Positions 61,097 to 64,000 of a DNA stretch of 64,000 nucleotides are shown here, one piece after another (position 1 is the first letter of the stretch; each line of letters begins with the position of its first letter). The DNA is taken from assembly GCF_005869225.1 (NCBI RefSeq), contig NZ_SWFP01000005.1, forward strand, positions 186,001 to 250,000, in the 5' to 3' direction. The notes under the pieces were generated by a model, which was not told the DNA's origin, made no database searches, and worked only from the letters and a program-made list of their open reading frames with translations. The stretch comes from Dyadobacter bucti. GTDB lineage: Bacteria; Bacteroidota; Bacteroidia; Cytophagales; Spirosomataceae. The translations under genes and the position numbers were made by a program.

Positions 61097-61666
61097 CTAG
61101 TCGTAAGTCCAAATGTTGCCTGTGGAATGGCCGAAGTAACGGGCTTCTTGCTCGCTAAGTCCATAGCAAAAGGAAATTACAGGTACAAACATTCTCTCAT
61201 AAGGGAGATCCCGCCTGAAGATAATTGTCAGGCAATTACTGCGACAGATGTAATGCGAGCTTTCATATTCGAATACGTATTGATAATCGCCGGGAAATTC
61301 TCTTTTGAGCTCTTCTAGTATTTCTTTGTCGCTCCGATGCTGGTCACCAAATAGTGTGAAGGATACTGAATGTATTAATGCATCCTTCAGGTAATTAAGT
61401 GTATCGTTTGATTTGTATGCATTTTCATGCCACACAGTGTACCATTTGGCGGAGGTGTTTTTCAATATCGAATCGGTTCGAACCCAGGCAAAACAAAAAT
61501 CGGTTTTATCGGAGAATTTCAAAGCATCATCAGCTTTGATGGGGAATTGGAAGTTGAATCCCCTAAAACTGATTTTTTCAACCTGTTCACATGTGCCGTG
61601 TCTTTCGTAGGATTCGCAGGATGTGAATAGTAGTATAACTGCTAGTAAGATTATTAAACTTTTCAT
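61097..61666 (-). CDS. array lipoprotein 6 (type B), unknown function
   Basis: A 189-residue predicted lipoprotein (lipobox LFTSC, Cys17). After residue 60 it equals array gene 4, but its signal peptide (MKSLIILLAVILLFTSC) and the early region (EKISFRGFNFQFPIKADDAL, KTDFCFAWVRTDS) differ. So the duplicated unit was followed by replacement or rapid change of the 5' part. It is the first gene of the array, 34 bases after the DUF6973-like gene stop, and is probably on the same transcript. Confidence 0.8.
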   Translation of the reverse strand: MKSLIILLAVILLFTSCESYERHGTCEQVEKISFRGFNFQFPIKADDALKFSDKTDFCFAWVRTDSILKNTSAKWYTVWHENAYKSNDTLNYLKDALIHSVSFTLFGDQHRSDKEILEELKREFPGDYQYVFEYESSHYICRSNCLTIIFRRDLPYERMFVPVISFCYGLSEQEARYFGHSTGNIWTYD

Positions 61667-61700
61667 ATTTGGCTGGATAAGTGCGCTGCAATGTGATATG

Positions 61701-62228
61701 TTAGGGACAAGTTGGATCTACAACGGTAGTGCTCACTTCATTGCCATCTTTGATAAACACCATACCATATTGTCCCTGGTTGGTAGCAGCTTTGACCCGG
61801 TCAATCCATTGAAACGGTGTTCCTATCCCTGAAAATTGCTCGTAAATTAGCTTTCCTGCCGCGTTATTTTTTTTATCCATTTCCGTATTCTTGCCTGAAG
61901 TGCCGACTTCATGAGCCGCGGCAAGCACTGATGCTATTTCCAACGTAAAAGGCTCTGCATTGAAAATGAGAAAAAGGGCATGTTTGAACGCGTTGGCTTT
62001 GCAATTTTCACAGGTGGAGCCGGATACATTAAACTTGGCCGCTGTGGAAAGTTGTGCAGCATAAGCATTTGCAGCATACACGAGACGTATAATAAATTTG
62101 TTGGCGTCTGTTCCGCCGGCAAGTGTATTTAGCTGCTCCTTTTCGGGTGGCGTTAAATTTTTCCCGCGTATCGTCTTTACCAAATTGTCCCAATCGACTT
62201 GAACAGCTGCACCGAATTTTGTGATCAA
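61701..62228 (-). CDS. DUF6973-like domain protein (probably the C-terminal half of a split gene)
   Basis: About 175 residues with a TTG start at 62228 and no ATG. The core CKANAFKHALFLIFNAEPF, then AAHEVGTSGKNTEMDKKNNA-AGK, matches my memory of the DUF6973 pattern: N-A-x-x-H-A, an H-E pair, and D-x-x-N-N-x-x-G. It looks like an enzyme or metal-binding fold, but no activity is known to me. Removing one T in the GGATTTAAAAA tract just upstream joins it to the lipoprotein gene (MITRI-KNLITKFG). So it is probably the C-terminal domain of that exported protein, and on its own may be poorly translated. Confidence 0.6.
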   Translation of the reverse strand: MITKFGAAVQVDWDNLVKTIRGKNLTPPEKEQLNTLAGGTDANKFIIRLVYAANAYAAQLSTAAKFNVSGSTCENCKANAFKHALFLIFNAEPFTLEIASVLAAAHEVGTSGKNTEMDKKNNAAGKLIYEQFSGIGTPFQWIDRVKAATNQGQYGMVFIKDGNEVSTTVVDPTCP

Positions 62229-62232
62229 ATTT

Positions 62233-63294
62233 TTAAATCCTCGTTATCATTTCCGGGCTTAGTGCGTTGAGAGCCGGAACCTGGGCAGCTGTAAAGCTTA
62301 CGCCTTTTGTCGCAGCCAATGTGATTAGCGATGAAACATTGGAATTTGGGGTATAGTAAGGATCGTTTTCGTTTGGCACCGGGGGATCGTTGGTTTCACA
62401 GGGTGGGGCAACCATGGTACGGTCCTGGGGGCCGGTACAGGGCTCGTATCCGTTGCCGGGATTAGGTGCAGTTCCTCCGCCGCCACCTGTGCCTCCGCCA
62501 GTCCAACCGCCGCTAAATGTGGGGACCTCGATACTCGTGCAGGTTGTCACCTGATCATAGCTGTATTCCAGATAGTACCCCTGGCCAGGGGCACATCCGC
62601 ATGCTCCGTGGCCCTGCTGATTATGACAGCAAAGATGTTCGATGATCTCTGTCAAGACCATTACCGATGCACATATCTGCTGGTTGACCCGGCCACCGCG
62701 CAGACTGTCTTTTCTAGGGTAGTGATCTGTCATAATCACCCGTCCCCGGAAACTGGTTTTCTTGTTTTTCCTGTAATCCTGAACCCAGCTTTTCGTAGGA
62801 AAGTAGGTGAGAATGTACGAATTGACGCCAGTCTCCGTAGAGTCGATTACCAGATTTTGGAACAAGGTAGTACTTCTTGAAAGAGGCTTGACCGCAAGTG
62901 TATAGGTCACATGCTTGTTCATCACAATCCGCCTGACACTGTCGCTGGTGCTCACTTTAAGCTCAAAGCGGGATTTGAAATCATCGCCACTGGTCCTTTG
63001 GCTGGTGCTGGCGGCCGCCCGGAGTGAAGTGAGTAATTCTTTATCATAACCCTTGATTTGCTTGAGAAACTGATCATAGGTGACCGCTTCCATCCTGGCA
63101 CCTGTAGCCTTGCCCGATGAAGGTTTCCCGGGAGGATTGTCGTTGACAATGTCATCCCGGCAAGAATTGATTGAAAAGCTTAAGCAAAGAAAAAGGAGAA
63201 AGATGGAGATCGCCCCGGGGCGCCAGCGCTTTTTTGCAGCAGTGTTTTTGTTTTGGGAATTCGACTTCTGATTTGGCAGAATTTGCTTTTGCAT
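62233..63294 (-). CDS. exported cysteine-rich lipoprotein, probable N-terminal part of a DUF6973 protein
   Basis: A 353-residue predicted lipoprotein with a long basic start and the lipobox INSC (Cys45). The mature part has an N-terminal beta-rich region of unknown kind (VTYTLAVKPLSRSTTLFQNL), then a Cys/His-rich knob IEHLCCHNQQGHGACGCAPG, and a glycine/proline linker (GGWTGGGTGGGGGTAPNPG) that often separates domains in exported effectors. The last 30 residues (LITLAATKGVSFTAAQVPAL) continue smoothly into the next frame if one base is dropped at the junction (62233-62240). No known family is recognised for the N-terminal part. Confidence 0.65.
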   Translation of the reverse strand: MQKQILPNQKSNSQNKNTAAKKRWRPGAISIFLLFLCLSFSINSCRDDIVNDNPPGKPSSGKATGARMEAVTYDQFLKQIKGYDKELLTSLRAAASTSQRTSGDDFKSRFELKVSTSDSVRRIVMNKHVTYTLAVKPLSRSTTLFQNLVIDSTETGVNSYILTYFPTKSWVQDYRKNKKTSFRGRVIMTDHYPRKDSLRGGRVNQQICASVMVLTEIIEHLCCHNQQGHGACGCAPGQGYYLEYSYDQVTTCTSIEVPTFSGGWTGGGTGGGGGTAPNPGNGYEPCTGPQDRTMVAPPCETNDPPVPNENDPYYTPNSNVSSLITLAATKGVSFTAAQVPALNALSPEMITRI

Positions 63295-63430
63295 GACCAG
63301 TTAGTTTTCAGATGAATATTGAACTCCTCCGTTAAGAGTTGTCATAAATATTCACGGCTTAAAACTATTTTGATCAGGCAATTAGCGCACGGCAGGCGCG
63401 CGTTACCAGACGGTCATTTGTACCGTATTT

Positions 63431-64000
63431 TTACCCGAAGATCCGGCGGTCTGTAATGGCAGTTCGATGTTCTTCGAGAAACTGGCAAAACGATCTGACC
63501 TGGGTTTCCTGAAATGAAAAATCTGTATTCTGGTCGTAGTCTTCACTGTACACTTCCTCGAAATCGGTAATGATGTACCGCAAAGTCCTGATTCCTTTCT
63601 GGCGGAGTGCGGGCAAATAGAAATTCTGGTGGCTGCTGGCGTAGCATCCCGGCTCGTATTTGCGCGTAGTTTTGATGTCCGCGGCCAGTATCTTGCCAAT
63701 CACATCTACATATCCGTAAAGCAAAACATCGTTCAGCTGGTATTCGCAATATACCTGCGTTTTCATCATCGGCCTGGGCAGGAGCGAACGTACACGCGAC
63801 AAAAGGGTTGGATCAAAAGCCTCTTCATTGACTCCCTTGATCACAGCTTCTTCAAAAGAACTTCCCCTGAGCTGGGCTTCTGTCTGGGGAACGGGAAGCC
63901 GGTTAACCCTGTCAATGAGCTCGGCTGCATTGATATAGCCTTTTTCATAGCGATCAAAGGCGTTGAGCAGGGTAGGATAAAGTTTATAATTTACTTTTTC
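63431..64000 (-). CDS. PD-(D/E)XK nuclease-like protein, cut by the window edge
   Basis: The frame is open from the window end at 64000 to the stop at 63431, so the gene is partial with its start outside. The visible part includes KLYPTLLNAFDRYEKGYINA, EEAVIKGVNEEAFDPTLLSR, and the nuclease-like core VLLYGYVDVIGKILAADIKT (D-x11-D-x-K), followed by YASSHQNFYLPALRQKGI. This is the pattern of the PD-(D/E)XK superfamily, for example YqaJ or RecB-like exonucleases. It may be a phage-related or repair nuclease. A GTG at 63844 is in frame but is probably internal. Confidence 0.6.
   Translation of the reverse strand, partial: EKVNYKLYPTLLNAFDRYEKGYINAAELIDRVNRLPVPQTEAQLRGSSFEEAVIKGVNEEAFDPTLLSRVRSLLPRPMMKTQVYCEYQLNDVLLYGYVDVIGKILAADIKTTRKYEPGCYASSHQNFYLPALRQKGIRTLRYIITDFEEVYSEDYDQNTDFSFQETQVRSFCQFLEEHRTAITDRRIFG

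Larger units (their letters stand above)
58889..61660. repeat. recent tandem duplication, two units of about 1.39 kb
   Basis: Unit one (about 58889-60274) and unit two (about 60275-61660) each hold a type A gene, a spacer hairpin pair and a type B gene. Matching points are 1386 bases apart (59034/60420, 59711/61097). Similarity drops in the N-terminal part of the type B genes (near 60150-60274 versus 61540-61666) and in part of the type A spacer. Confidence 0.85.

Noticed and set aside
59690..61318. Two similar plus-strand open frames opposite array genes 4 and 6
   Set aside because: They are antisense to the lipoprotein genes, and their likeness only reflects the tandem duplication. No start context or protein pattern supports them.
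57555..61666. CRISPR array or satellite-type repeat
   Set aside because: The repeats are whole coding genes with spacers of about 80-145 bases, not short repeats with unique spacers. No cas gene is in the window.

Overview
The window looks like a chromosomal segment of a Bacteroidota bacterium of the order Cytophagales. Dyadobacter or a close relative is my best guess, inferred from protein style and not proven. The evidence is two SusC/SusD pairs with an ECF sigma factor and FecR, the gliding lipoprotein GldH, two secreted proteins with the C-terminal domain used by the type IX secretion system, and promoter boxes of the TTTG / TAnnTTTG type.

Positions 1-31,400 are mostly housekeeping and conserved genes. 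They include an AraC regulator, a DoxX protein, an MHS-family transporter, a hydrolase, a RelE-type toxin cassette, prfB with its programmed frameshift, an S23-type four-helix-bundle gene framed by inverted 10-bp iterons, lpdA, a broken nucleotidyltransferase gene, a ChbG/YdjC deacetylase, a beta-barrel/AraC/VOC run, a heptose kinase, GNAT, ribBA, two type IX-secreted PKD-like proteins, ybaB, a GT2 glycosyltransferase, a PspC protein, a cold-shock protein, lysS, an AsmA-like protein, an orphan OmpR-type regulator, an AI-2E-family permease, gldH, and an Fe-S oxidoreductase pair.

Positions 31,650-34,190 hold tRNA-Phe with a clear promoter and terminator. Next to it is a small accessory patch: an AlbA_2 (Schlafen-like) gene and a Fic gene broken by two one-base deletions. 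The patch ends at a strong 14-bp-stem terminator.

Positions 34,200-57,350 form one long minus-strand programme. An ECF sigma gene comes first, followed by susC2-susD2, fecR, susC1-susD1, a deacetylase, a GMC oxidoreductase, its small partner subunit, an esterase, a large heme-binding PVC-type dehydrogenase, a ceramidase-like hydrolase, a second deacetylase and a DHFR/RibD-fold reductase. No recognisable glycoside hydrolase or polysaccharide lyase is present, so uptake seems coupled to deacetylation, ester or amide hydrolysis and periplasmic oxidation. A 35-bp two-block motif with identical spacing lies upstream of both susC2 and fecR. Both susC leaders carry a hairpin with the same 8-nt loop.

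Positions 57,500-63,300 are the most unusual part. A lipoprotein gene and a DUF6973-like gene, probably one gene split by one extra base, are followed by six tandem paralogous lipoprotein genes of two types. The array shows a recent 1.39-kb duplication, a mosaic member, a hairpin in every spacer, and a shared 3' tail that is coding in two genes, lies behind a stop in three, and is out of frame in one. An exported effector with a diversifying array of protective lipoproteins is one hypothesis, but no function is established. The window ends inside a PD-(D/E)XK-like gene.
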